NCBI RefSeq assembly: GCF_002094975.1 | Contig: NZ_CP015283.1 | Location: 1,969,501-2,033,500 of the forward strand | Direction of reading: 5' to 3' | DNA: 64,000 bases | DNA from: Streptococcus salivarius | GTDB lineage: Bacteria; Bacillota; Bacilli; Lactobacillales; Streptococcaceae | Part shown: piece by piece, positions 37,345 to 45,517 of the stretch | Layout of the letters: each line of letters begins with the position of its first letter | Position numbering within the stretch: position 1 is the first letter of the stretch | Made by a program: the position numbers and the translations under genes | Notes under the pieces: generated by a model | Database searches by the model: none | Told to the model about the DNA's origin: nothing | What the model saw: the letters and a program-made list of their open reading frames with translations, nothing else

Positions 37345-38159
37345 TGTTACGTTTTCTCATCTTATCTGGGTACTTTGAGCTGGTCATGTACTTGCAAGTT
37401 TCTGGCAAGCTCAACCAGTACATTAACATCCACTACTCCTACTTGGCCTACATTTCCATGGTGCTTTCCTTTATTCTTGCTGTGGTTCAACTCATCGTTT
37501 GGATGAAGCAGATGAAGGTTCACTCGCATTTGTCAGGTCGAGTAGCCAAGGTAGCCAGCATCGTTCTCTTGGCCTTTCCAGTCCTCACGGGGCTCTTGGT
37601 GCCAACAGTGACCTTGGATGCCAATACCGTGTCAGCTAAGGGTTATCATTTTCCACTGGCGGCAGGGAGTGATTCTAATCAGGCCGACCAAGAGGGAACG
37701 ACTATTCAGTACTTGAAGCCAGACACCAGCTCCTACTTCACCTCCTCAGCTTATGAGAAGGAAATGACCAGAGAGCTCGCCAAGTACAAGGGACGTGAGA
37801 CCATCCAGATTACCACGGAAAATTACATGGAAGTCATGGAGCTCATCTACCTCTATCCTAACGATTTCGTAGGCAAGAAGGTCACCTATACCGGATTTGT
37901 TTACAATGACCCACAAACCAAGGGTTATCAGTTCATCTTCCGTTTTGGGATTATCCACTGTATCGCCGATTCAGGTGTTTACGGACTGGCGACGACAGGA
38001 AGTGACCAAACCTTTAAGGACAATACGTGGGTAAAAGTCACTGGTACCATCACTGTGGATTACTATCAAAATCTCAAACAGAGCCTTCCTATCCTTAATT
38101 TGACTGAGGTCAAAGAGGTCGGACAGCCTGACAACCCTTATGTATATCGTGTATTTTAA
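37344..38159 (+). CDS. TIGR03943 family permease subunit
   Basis: A 271-residue protein with three to four membrane helices in the first 100 residues and an extracytoplasmic domain (about 110-271) containing FVGKKVTYTGFVYNDP and FRFGIIHCIADSGVYGL, typical of TIGR03943. It works with the upstream permease, to which it is translationally coupled. Its last codons lie inside the 37-bp direct repeat that flanks the CRISPR-Cas module. Confidence 0.9.
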   Translation: MLRFLILSGYFELVMYLQVSGKLNQYINIHYSYLAYISMVLSFILAVVQLIVWMKQMKVHSHLSGRVAKVASIVLLAFPVLTGLLVPTVTLDANTVSAKGYHFPLAAGSDSNQADQEGTTIQYLKPDTSSYFTSSAYEKEMTRELAKYKGRETIQITTENYMEVMELIYLYPNDFVGKKVTYTGFVYNDPQTKGYQFIFRFGIIHCIADSGVYGLATTGSDQTFKDNTWVKVTGTITVDYYQNLKQSLPILNLTEVKEVGQPDNPYVYRVF

Positions 38160-38188
38160 AAAGCCAAGTTCAGTTGAACTGGCTTTTT
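38152..38188 (+). repeat. 37-bp direct repeat flanking the CRISPR-Cas module (left copy, terminator)
   Basis: Identical to 45458-45494 in the same orientation. It contains the hairpin AAAAGCCAAGTTC/GAACTGGCTTTT and the last bases of the TIGR03943 gene, and acts as that gene's terminator. Everything between the two copies is CRISPR-Cas sequence. Confidence 0.85.
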
Positions 38189-38204
38189 TAGTTGAATTAA
38201 TCAA

Positions 38205-39425
38205 ACTGTACAGTCACTTAAATCTTAAAGTACAAAAAAGGGGTTGTGCTTTCCGTCCAAAACTGCCCAGTTGTACAGTTACTTAAATCTTGAGAGTACA
38301 AAAACAGCGTGTTGATCCGTTAGCTTTAAAATCAAGTTGTACAGTTACTTAAATCTTGAGAGTACAAAAACACATCATCAATTCTGTATCAGCATTAATG
38401 CGTTGTACAGTTACTTAAATCTTGAGAGTACAAAAACCAACGGTGCTGTCTGTGAACTTGTTTTCTGTTGTACAGTTACTTAAATCTTGAGAGTACAAAA
38501 ACCCATTCGAATCTACTGGAATATCCCATGAAGTTGTACAGTTACTTAAATCTTGAGAGTACAAAAACACATCATCAATTCTGTATCAGCATTAATGCGT
38601 TGTACAGTTACTTAAATCTTGAGAGTACAAAAACCAACGGTGCTGTCTGTGAACTTGTTTTCTGTTGTACAGTTACTTAAATCTTGAGAGTACAAAAACC
38701 CATTCGAATCTACTGGAATATCCCATGAAGTTGTACAGTTACTTAAATCTTGAGAGTACAAAAACAGTACACATTAGAACTCATTTCTAGTGATGGTTGT
38801 ACAGTTACTTAAATCTTGAGAGTACAAAAACTGTACTTCTTGCCGTCTACGTCAACACCAGGTTGTACAGTTACTTAAATCTTGAGAGTACAAAAACTGT
38901 ACCCATTTTATCAAAAAAGTGAGGTAAGTTGTACAGTTACTTAAATCTTGAGAGTACAAAAACTGTGTGAGAAATCGCTAGGTATTTGTTCGTGTTGTAC
39001 AGTTACTTAAATCTTGAGAGTACAAAAACCAGCCTTGTAAGCATTCGTGTACTCGTTTAGTTGTACAGTTACTTAAATCTTGAGAGTACAAAAACTGTGT
39101 GAGAAATCGCTAGGTATTTGTTCGTGTTGTACAGTTACTTAAATCTTGAGAGTACAAAAACGGTAGAGTTCTTTCAATAATCGACTATATTGTTGTACAG
39201 TTACTTAAATCTTGAGAGTACAAAAACGTGCCGCTTGTGGGTCTGTGAATTTAGTCGGTTGTACAGTTACTTAAATCTTGAGAGTACAAAAACACCAGAG
39301 GGTACGGATGTTTCGAAGAATGGGTTGTACAGTTACTTAAATCTTGAGAGTACAAAAACGGCGTAGAGTCTAAGAAGAAAGAAAATGGAGTTGTACAGTT
39401 ACTTAAATCTTGAGAGTACAAAAAC
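38205..39425 (-). CRISPR. Type II-A CRISPR array (CRISPR1 type): 18 intact repeats plus a degenerate terminal repeat, 18 spacers
   Basis: The 36-bp repeat reads on the plus strand GTTGTACAGTTACTT...GAGTACAAAAAC; its complement starts GTTTTTGTACTCTCAAG, the S. thermophilus CRISPR1 type. Intact repeats begin at 38270, 38336, 38402, 38467, 38533, 38599, 38664, 38730, 38796, 38862, 38928, 38994, 39060, 39126, 39192, 39258, 39324 and 39390. The copy at 38205-38239 is degenerate with one base missing, marking the old end. Spacers are 29 or 30 bases. Spacers at 38372, 38438 and 38503 recur at 38569, 38635 and 38700; that at 38964 recurs at 39096. The csn2-proximal end (39425) is the leader end, and the array is transcribed on the minus strand. 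Confidence 0.98.
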
Positions 39426-39489
39426 CCTCAAATGAAATTTTGACGTTTTTATACCCACATAGTGATTATAGAATCAATAACTGTCCTTG
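39426..39489 (-). promoter_or_regulatory. CRISPR leader
   Basis: The AT-rich stretch between the csn2 stop codon and the first repeat. In type II-A systems the leader-repeat junction directs new spacer insertion and the leader carries the array promoter. No consensus promoter is certain by eye, and part of the leader may lie within the csn2 3' end. Confidence 0.6.
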
Positions 39490-40542
39490 TCAATTCTTAC
39501 TTTCTAAATATCTATGCAATAGCTCCTCATCAGGAGTTTGTGAATATCTTATACGGTAATTAAATTGAAACAGCTGATTTAGGATATTCAAAATTACAGA
39601 ATCAACAAGTGTGAGACTAGGTTGTCTCAGCATTTTTGTCAATAAATAAGGCGTCACATTCTCTAAGGATTTCCTAAAACCCTCTCTCGGTGGGAAATTA
39701 TTACTTGGATAATGTTTCTTTACCCTGTCATACATAAACTCAATATCGTACAAATGCTCCACTTGGTCAGATAAAATATTGACGAACCTACTATTTTCTT
39801 CATCAATCTTTAAATAGCCTTGATTACTTGGAAATAAAATTAAGTTTAGATTTGGATACTTTTTGACTAGCTGACCAATTTGCTTATAAAAACTATCATA
39901 AGATTCCTCTGAAATAAAACTATCAATATTTTTTAGCACAATGAGATATTTCTCTGTTGTTTGTGACAGAAGACGGTCTAACATTTCTAAAAAGAGGGAT
40001 AGTTTATCAGTATTAGAAACCCATTCAAAAGATAAATTCTTGTTCTCAATGGCAAAAAATGGGCTAAAATTTTTTGAAAGTAGTTGATCTAGTGTAAGAG
40101 AACGATTCTCTAAATGGTATTCCACCTTACCACTGTTTAAGTTGATATGCTGGTTCATTGCCCCTTCTATAAGCTCTACTTGTTCATTAATTTTCTCCAA
40201 ATGGGCTACAATATCAACTTGATTGACAATTTTACCAAGGTAACCATGAGCAAGAGTCCCTTTCTTATATTCCATCTGCTCAAGTAAATCCTTAAAACTT
40301 GAAATCTCGATATAGTGATAGCTACTTCGCTTCACTATTTCTCCAGACTCATCAAGTATAGTAGGTTCCTCATAATCAAAAATACTTAAGTCATCACTTG
40401 AGTATTTTTTTCCACCAAAATACCAGCTCAAAATCTGCCAAATATAATATTTGAGTTCTTTATTCTGACCAACAATTTGTGTGATTGCACCAATATTCAA
40501 TTCAATACGTTCCTTGTAAGGATGTTGTACAAAAAATTTCAT
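39490..40542 (-). CDS. csn2: Csn2, long (St-type) spacer acquisition protein
   Basis: A 350-residue Csn2 of the long subtype found with CRISPR1 of S. thermophilus, against about 220 residues for the short type. It begins MKFFVQHPYKERIELNIGAI; the core contains YLIVLKNIDSFISEESYDSF near residue 195-214 and LNLILFPSNQGYLKI near 228. Csn2 forms a ring that slides on DNA ends and is needed for spacer acquisition with Cas1, Cas2 and Cas9. The ATG overlaps the cas2 stop by 4 bases (ATGA). Confidence 0.93.
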   Translation of the reverse strand: MKFFVQHPYKERIELNIGAITQIVGQNKELKYYIWQILSWYFGGKKYSSDDLSIFDYEEPTILDESGEIVKRSSYHYIEISSFKDLLEQMEYKKGTLAHGYLGKIVNQVDIVAHLEKINEQVELIEGAMNQHINLNSGKVEYHLENRSLTLDQLLSKNFSPFFAIENKNLSFEWVSNTDKLSLFLEMLDRLLSQTTEKYLIVLKNIDSFISEESYDSFYKQIGQLVKKYPNLNLILFPSNQGYLKIDEENSRFVNILSDQVEHLYDIEFMYDRVKKHYPSNNFPPREGFRKSLENVTPYLLTKMLRQPSLTLVDSVILNILNQLFQFNYRIRYSQTPDEELLHRYLESKN

Positions 40543-40862
40543 ATAACCACCAACTTATTATCACTGACGATTTCTTCTTGCTTAGTTTTGCCACCTATGA
40601 TTAATGTCATTTCTGAAAACTGCTTTTCAGTAACCGCCAAAAGTCTCACATTTCCAGCAGGTAGATTACTCATCTTTAACTTCTTATAAAATTTATTTGC
40701 AAAACTTCTATTAGGACAAGTGCGATAATAGACCGAAAATTGTAACATTTCAAACCCATTTGAAATTAATTCTTTACGAAAATTTCGATAGATTCTTTTT
40801 TCATCCTTGGATTCCATTGGCAAATCAAAAAAACATAATAACCTCAACGCTTCATACCTCAT
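40539..40862 (-). CDS. cas2: CRISPR-associated endonuclease Cas2
   Basis: A 107-residue Cas2: RLLCFFDLPMESKDEKRIYRNFRKEL at the N-terminus with the conserved Asp after the first beta strand, MLQFSVYYRTCPNRSFANKFYKKLK in the middle, and VRLLAVTEKQF later. With Cas1 it forms the spacer integrase; in type II-A, Cas2 acts as a scaffold. It starts 1 base after the cas1 stop and overlaps csn2. Confidence 0.95.
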   Translation of the reverse strand: MRYEALRLLCFFDLPMESKDEKRIYRNFRKELISNGFEMLQFSVYYRTCPNRSFANKFYKKLKMSNLPAGNVRLLAVTEKQFSEMTLIIGGKTKQEEIVSDNKLVVI

Positions 40863-40863
40863 C

Positions 40864-41775
40864 TTATTTTCTCCACTCTAAACTTGATACCACTGGGCAG
40901 TGAAATTTACTACTATCTTTTTCCGAAATATATTTGATAAAGCCTTTGACATATTTGTCCATAGCAACTGTCACTGAACAAGTCTCTTTGCCATATTTGA
41001 TTTTAGCATTGAGCAAATCTGTCAATCCTAACCTATACTCATACTTAAGGAATTCTTGATCTCGTAGATTATCATAAACCCAAACATCCACAATCTGTCT
41101 AAATGGCTCCATTAAGTCATCAACCAAATTAAACTGATTGTATTCATTTTTATGGAAGATACCTAACAAACCGTTTAAACCATAACCCGCCACTATTCTA
41201 GCCATCTGAGCCCTCATGATAGCATAGCCATAGTTTAAGCCAGCATTGATAACATCTGCTTCTTGCTGGGTTACTCTGACAAATTGTTTACCAAAGAGTT
41301 CATTAAAGTAGACCTTAGCAGCATGACCCTCTCTATTGGTTCTATCACCGGGTTCTATCTGCTCTTTATAGTCTGAAAGTAGTCTAATGTTATCCAAACT
41401 TTTTTCAAACATGGCTAGGACATCCTCTTGGTTATTAATTTTATAGTATGTCACAATCTGCCATGCCTTGTCCTTTTGTTTCTGAGACCAGTCCATCTGT
41501 TCTTTCAAGCGCTTGTAAGCTCTAAAATGCCCATTTTGTGAATGATAGATCCCTGTTGGTAAATGTTCGTTATCACAAACAACTAAGGCAATATTATATT
41601 TACTTAAGGCACTTAACAGACGAAGGGTAACAACTGTATCCCCACCTTCTGCAACAATTATCGAAATATCACTAAGTGGCACCGTAAACTCTTGTCCCAT
41701 CTTTTGCACTAACAAGTTATCAAGCTTTAAGCGCATCTTCTCACTCTGACTGACATGTACAACTCTCCAAGTCAT
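40864..41775 (-). CDS. cas1: CRISPR-associated integrase Cas1 (type II)
   Basis: A 303-residue type II Cas1. The metal-binding Glu lies in NREGHAAKVYFNELFG near residues 147-162, the His in GIFHKNEYNQFNLVDDLMEPFR near 205-226 with the acidic residues that complete the site, and the N-terminal beta domain starts MTWRVVHVSQSEKMRL. It inserts new spacers at the leader end with Cas2. It is separated from cas9 by the tracrRNA gene. Confidence 0.96.
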   Translation of the reverse strand: MTWRVVHVSQSEKMRLKLDNLLVQKMGQEFTVPLSDISIIVAEGGDTVVTLRLLSALSKYNIALVVCDNEHLPTGIYHSQNGHFRAYKRLKEQMDWSQKQKDKAWQIVTYYKINNQEDVLAMFEKSLDNIRLLSDYKEQIEPGDRTNREGHAAKVYFNELFGKQFVRVTQQEADVINAGLNYGYAIMRAQMARIVAGYGLNGLLGIFHKNEYNQFNLVDDLMEPFRQIVDVWVYDNLRDQEFLKYEYRLGLTDLLNAKIKYGKETCSVTVAMDKYVKGFIKYISEKDSSKFHCPVVSSLEWRK

Positions 41776-41796
41776 TTTTTCTCCTTTTTAAATAAC

Positions 41797-41897
41797 GAAA
41801 ACACCCTGCCATAAAATGACAGGGTGTTGATTTCGGCATGAAGCCTTATCTTTGTAGCTTCTGCAAGATTTAAGTAACTGTGTAAGGCGTCCCTTAC
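41797..41897 (-). ncRNA. tracrRNA of the CRISPR1 system
   Basis: On the minus strand, an anti-repeat (ACAGTTACTTAAATCTTGC) complementary to the CRISPR repeat is followed by AGAAGCTACAAAGATAAGGC, the usual nexus, then CATGCCGAAATCA and a terminator stem AACACCCTG/CAGGGTGTT. It lies between cas9 and cas1, as in S. thermophilus CRISPR1. Before the anti-repeat GTAAGGGACGCCTTAC can form its own 5' hairpin. RNase III would trim the tracrRNA:crRNA duplex. Confidence 0.92.
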
Positions 41898-41903
41898 ACG
41901 ATA

Positions 41904-41932
41904 ATTATAGTATATGATAACTATAATTGCAA
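41904..41932 (-). promoter_or_regulatory. tracrRNA promoter
   Basis: On the minus strand TTGCAA, 17 bases, TATAAT, with a start expected near 41897. Confidence 0.75.
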
Positions 41933-41951
41933 CACTTTTTAACAATTAATA

Positions 41952-44900
41952 TTAAAAATCTAGCTTAGGCTTATCACCCTCATTTTTGATGATATGCTGA
42001 TTTCCTAGGACATCTGTTCTTACTTTATAAATTGATAGATTTTCTATCTGCATATTCTTTTGCAATTGATTAGAAGAAGGTGGGACCTTTCCTAATACCT
42101 CAAGTTCTTCTCCCTTCTCGAATCTTGCTTTTTCATAAGGTTTTAATTCTATTTTATGCTTTTCAAAACTTTTTGGATTATCCTTCCCAGTACGAGACCA
42201 AAATCTAAAGATTTGTTGACGATTTGTTTCAGTATCCTTAATTAAAATTAAATCATTCTTATACAGTGTAAACTTAAATTCTGAATTCTTACCAATTCCT
42301 TCTTTCTCTCTTATTTTATTATACTTAACTTTTGAAATACCGTAAGAACCTCCTTTTTCGAAACACAAATCTGCATACTTTAATCCTAAGAATTCATATT
42401 TTCTTGTTTCTGTATTGTAGTATACATCTGTTCTCCAAGGATTCAAAGATAGTAAAGCTACAGGATTTTTACTTTCTGAGGGAGTTATATCAACAAATCT
42501 TCCTAGGAGATTATCGTAGTATTTAAGACTCTTGATTTCAGGACCATTGCCTTTTCGACTATACTTGCGAATAGGTCCATTTTCAATTCTATATTTTTCA
42601 AAAGGATTAAAATCAACCTCTTTTCCATTTTTGTCCTTTTCTTTAAATGGTCGATATTGTTCCAATATCTTCTCTATTACTTCATCCCAAGTTTTTCTAT
42701 CCTTCTGATACATTAAGAATTGGGATTTATCCTTTTTGTATAAATCTAAAAACTTATAAAATCCCGTTTTAGAAGGAGTTTTTGTCCCTAAAGCATAGAT
42801 ATCTTTTATTTTCCCCAAAGTATAAGTGTATTCTTTTTTCTCTTTATCTAATTTCGCTTTTCTTGTTGCGTAAATTGTTGCATCAGAAATCTTTCGATTA
42901 AACTTAGAATCCACTTGATATGAGAACAAGATACTGTCTTCAAAATCTTTACTCTTCAATGTATCAACAAAATGTTGATAAGGGGCTTTAAATACAGATT
43001 CCTTGTACTCATCGTCACTAATAAGTTCACCTGTTTCAATATCAAGTAGTTGGTCTTCTGAATAACTTACAAGAGTATTCTTTTGTTTTTTCCACAAATT
43101 CAACTGACTTGAAGCAGCAATAATCAGTGCATCTACGGCATGGTGATGATAGGTATCACGAATCTTATCGATTCCCCAATGGCGTCTCAATTGAGATGTG
43201 AATTGCCCGCGAACCACGGAAACTTTTGTATCAATCTTGCGAGTTCTAAAGTGTTCTTGAAGGGCATTGAGGACAACTCTTGAAGCGTATCTTGTATCTA
43301 CAAGATTTCGTTCAATAAATTTCTTTCGAACATCAAATTTTGAAATATCCTCTTCCGTAAGAAGGTATTCTTTTTTCTTGTTTGAAAGTGTTTTCGACTC
43401 ACGGACAAAGGCTTTTAGTTCACGGAAAGACCATGCATCATCCATACTATCTAATGCCTGGTAAGGTGTTCGTTGTCCTTTTTCTTGGTTAGCAGTTGCA
43501 TAAACCAAAACCTTATTAGCAAGGCTATCATCAAAGGTAATAGAGAGAGGTAAAATATGATCTATTTCAAATTGATTGGGATTATTAATCAAATCATGGA
43601 TTGAAATTGTTTTACCAGTATAAAGGCAACGTTCTCCTTGCTGATGCCAGAGACGGATTTTGGTTGCTAATTGCTTATGACCATGGAAAACACTATGTGG
43701 TAATTCAGCCTTTCCATTATATTGGTTGGCAGCCTTAAGCATGGCTGCATCCTTTTCATCTTTATTAGCTTTTTGAATCTTTTGAATAGCCTTCTTTTCG
43801 TCATCTTCATTTGTTTCACGAGCCATTTCGATGACAATATTGTCAAAGTCGCTATATTCTTTGATTGCCGCATTTACGATTTTTATAGCTTGGCGAACAG
43901 ACTTAGCAACAACAGGATTGTAGATTTCTTCAGTTAGTCGTTTCTCATCTATATATTTTGTTTTATTTGAAGACGAAGTCGTTTTTTGTTTTCCTAGTCG
44001 TGTCAAAATAGTCATTTGTTCTTCTGACGTCGCATATAATTCTGGGATTAATTCCATCATCAACTTGACAGAAAAATTATGCCAACCTTTTCCAAAAATG
44101 GAACTATTTGCTTTGCGAAATTGAACCAATTCGTCAACTTGTTTCTGACTGAAGGTACCATCAGCAAACTCATGCTCTAACGCTTCTTGGATACCTTCCT
44201 TCTCCGTATTTAATGTTAAAACATAGGCTAACTTATCAAGCTTTTCTCTCTCCATTTGCTCAATATCAATGGTTTCAAGCGTCTTCATTTTTCGATAGGC
44301 TTCGAAAGTATGAATTTCAGCCTTATCTGATTTATCGATACGGTATCCTTTGATATCCGCAACATCGCAAGAAAGTAGTTTAGCGATATACTTAAAGAGT
44401 TTCGCTGGACCCATCGCCTTTTCATTTTTGACATAGGTAATGATTTTATTCTTCTGTTCTTCGCTTAACTTCTTGGTTTCTGTTGGAACGGTTAGATTGT
44501 TCAAATCATTTAGCAAATTGAATTCTTGAGCCGTGTAGGAAGCTTTTGCTGCTCTATACTCTTCCGGATAAAATGTACATTTCCCAATTAGGATTCCAAA
44601 AATATTGTCTAAAGTTAGGTACTCATCTTCAGAATCTTTCTTAGTAGTATACCTTCCATAATCAGTCCGTGACTTCTCATTTCCTGGTCCGTGATAATAT
44701 TTACGTTTTCCAGTTAGAATTTGGAGATAACTATTAATAAATTCATCGGTAATCTGTGGATTAAATTCTTGTTGGGTTTGCAGTATTCTCAGTGCTTCTG
44801 CTCGATAAGCTGATGTTGGAAAGACATTAATTAAGCGATGTTTTTTTCCATCCTCCTCAATAGTAAAATCACCACGTAATTGACCATATTTTTGATAGCG

Positions 44901-45371
44901 TTCCAATTGAATCTGGCCTGGTGTTTTTGTCTCTAATTGTTTGCTGTTCTCTTTGACAATTTGTGCATAGTCTCCTACTGATGAATTTCCGTCATCACTG
45001 GCATCATCAAGATAACTAATCCCACGATGTTTCACCATATTTTTAAGAGCGATAAACAATTCTTCATTAGACAATTCATCGGTCAAGCCCTTAACTCGCA
45101 ATTGATATGGGTTAAGATTTATTGAAACCTGTGTAAAATCAGTGATTAATCCACTTTCCTCAAATAGATGATTTAAACGAACTCTACGATGTTTTTTACG
45201 TCGTGTCAATCGTCTTCCTTGACGATTTGTTCTACGTTCTACATTATTCTCCGCTTGAGCTGCTGGGAAAATGCGTGAGTTCTTATGGATAATTTCTCCC
45301 GTCACTTTATTAAGGATACCTACGCCAACAGAACCTATACCGATATCAAGTCCTAAAACTAAGTCGCTCAT
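41952..45371 (-). CDS. cas9: Cas9, type II-A CRISPR1 (St1Cas9-like) with divergent C-terminus
   Basis: A 1139-residue Cas9. RuvC-I is LGLDIGIGSVGVGIL with catalytic Asp9, the Arg-rich bridge helix RRKKHRRVRLNHLFEESG follows, RuvC-II is NIVIEMARETN, the HNH domain has FEIDHILPLSITFDDSLANKVLV near residue 605 (catalytic His), and RuvC-III has YHHHAVDALIIAAS. The first ~830 residues closely follow St1Cas9 (1121 residues as I remember it) apart from a small insertion (KKDSEDEYLT). The wedge and PAM-interacting region from about residue 840 to 1100 differs strongly, then identity returns at the end (YKVRTDVLGNQHIIKNEG). AAGGAG lies 7 bases before the ATG. First gene of the cas operon. Confidence 0.97.
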   Translation of the reverse strand: MSDLVLGLDIGIGSVGVGILNKVTGEIIHKNSRIFPAAQAENNVERRTNRQGRRLTRRKKHRRVRLNHLFEESGLITDFTQVSINLNPYQLRVKGLTDELSNEELFIALKNMVKHRGISYLDDASDDGNSSVGDYAQIVKENSKQLETKTPGQIQLERYQKYGQLRGDFTIEEDGKKHRLINVFPTSAYRAEALRILQTQQEFNPQITDEFINSYLQILTGKRKYYHGPGNEKSRTDYGRYTTKKDSEDEYLTLDNIFGILIGKCTFYPEEYRAAKASYTAQEFNLLNDLNNLTVPTETKKLSEEQKNKIITYVKNEKAMGPAKLFKYIAKLLSCDVADIKGYRIDKSDKAEIHTFEAYRKMKTLETIDIEQMEREKLDKLAYVLTLNTEKEGIQEALEHEFADGTFSQKQVDELVQFRKANSSIFGKGWHNFSVKLMMELIPELYATSEEQMTILTRLGKQKTTSSSNKTKYIDEKRLTEEIYNPVVAKSVRQAIKIVNAAIKEYSDFDNIVIEMARETNEDDEKKAIQKIQKANKDEKDAAMLKAANQYNGKAELPHSVFHGHKQLATKIRLWHQQGERCLYTGKTISIHDLINNPNQFEIDHILPLSITFDDSLANKVLVYATANQEKGQRTPYQALDSMDDAWSFRELKAFVRESKTLSNKKKEYLLTEEDISKFDVRKKFIERNLVDTRYASRVVLNALQEHFRTRKIDTKVSVVRGQFTSQLRRHWGIDKIRDTYHHHAVDALIIAASSQLNLWKKQKNTLVSYSEDQLLDIETGELISDDEYKESVFKAPYQHFVDTLKSKDFEDSILFSYQVDSKFNRKISDATIYATRKAKLDKEKKEYTYTLGKIKDIYALGTKTPSKTGFYKFLDLYKKDKSQFLMYQKDRKTWDEVIEKILEQYRPFKEKDKNGKEVDFNPFEKYRIENGPIRKYSRKGNGPEIKSLKYYDNLLGRFVDITPSESKNPVALLSLNPWRTDVYYNTETRKYEFLGLKYADLCFEKGGSYGISKVKYNKIREKEGIGKNSEFKFTLYKNDLILIKDTETNRQQIFRFWSRTGKDNPKSFEKHKIELKPYEKARFEKGEELEVLGKVPPSSNQLQKNMQIENLSIYKVRTDVLGNQHIIKNEGDKPKLDF

Positions 45372-45400
45372 TTAAGAATCTCCTTATGCTTTTTTCTAAT

Positions 45401-45429
45401 ATTTTACAATAATATCTGAAAATTTACAA
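45401..45429 (-). promoter_or_regulatory. Promoter of the cas operon
   Basis: On the minus strand TTGTAA, 17 bases, TAAAAT, about 30 bases upstream of the cas9 ATG. Confidence 0.5.
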
Positions 45430-45457
45430 CAAAATTTGTAAACGCTGTCTTTGTTTA

Positions 45458-45494
45458 TATTTTAAAAAGCCAAGTTCAGTTGAACTGGCTTTTT
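45458..45494 (-). repeat. 37-bp direct repeat flanking the CRISPR-Cas module (right copy, terminator)
   Basis: Identical to 38152-38188. On the minus strand it forms AAAAGCCAGTTC/GAACTTGGCTTTTT and serves as terminator for the SulP gene, whose stop is 24 bases away. On the other side lies the cas9 promoter. Confidence 0.85.
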
Positions 45495-45517
45495 CTTCTT
45501 GTATTAAAAACATTTGT

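Noticed and set aside
38468..38680. A 70-codon open frame inside the CRISPR array
   Set aside because: It consists of translated repeats and spacers (recurring LYSYLNLESTKT) and has no ribosome site; an artefact of the array.
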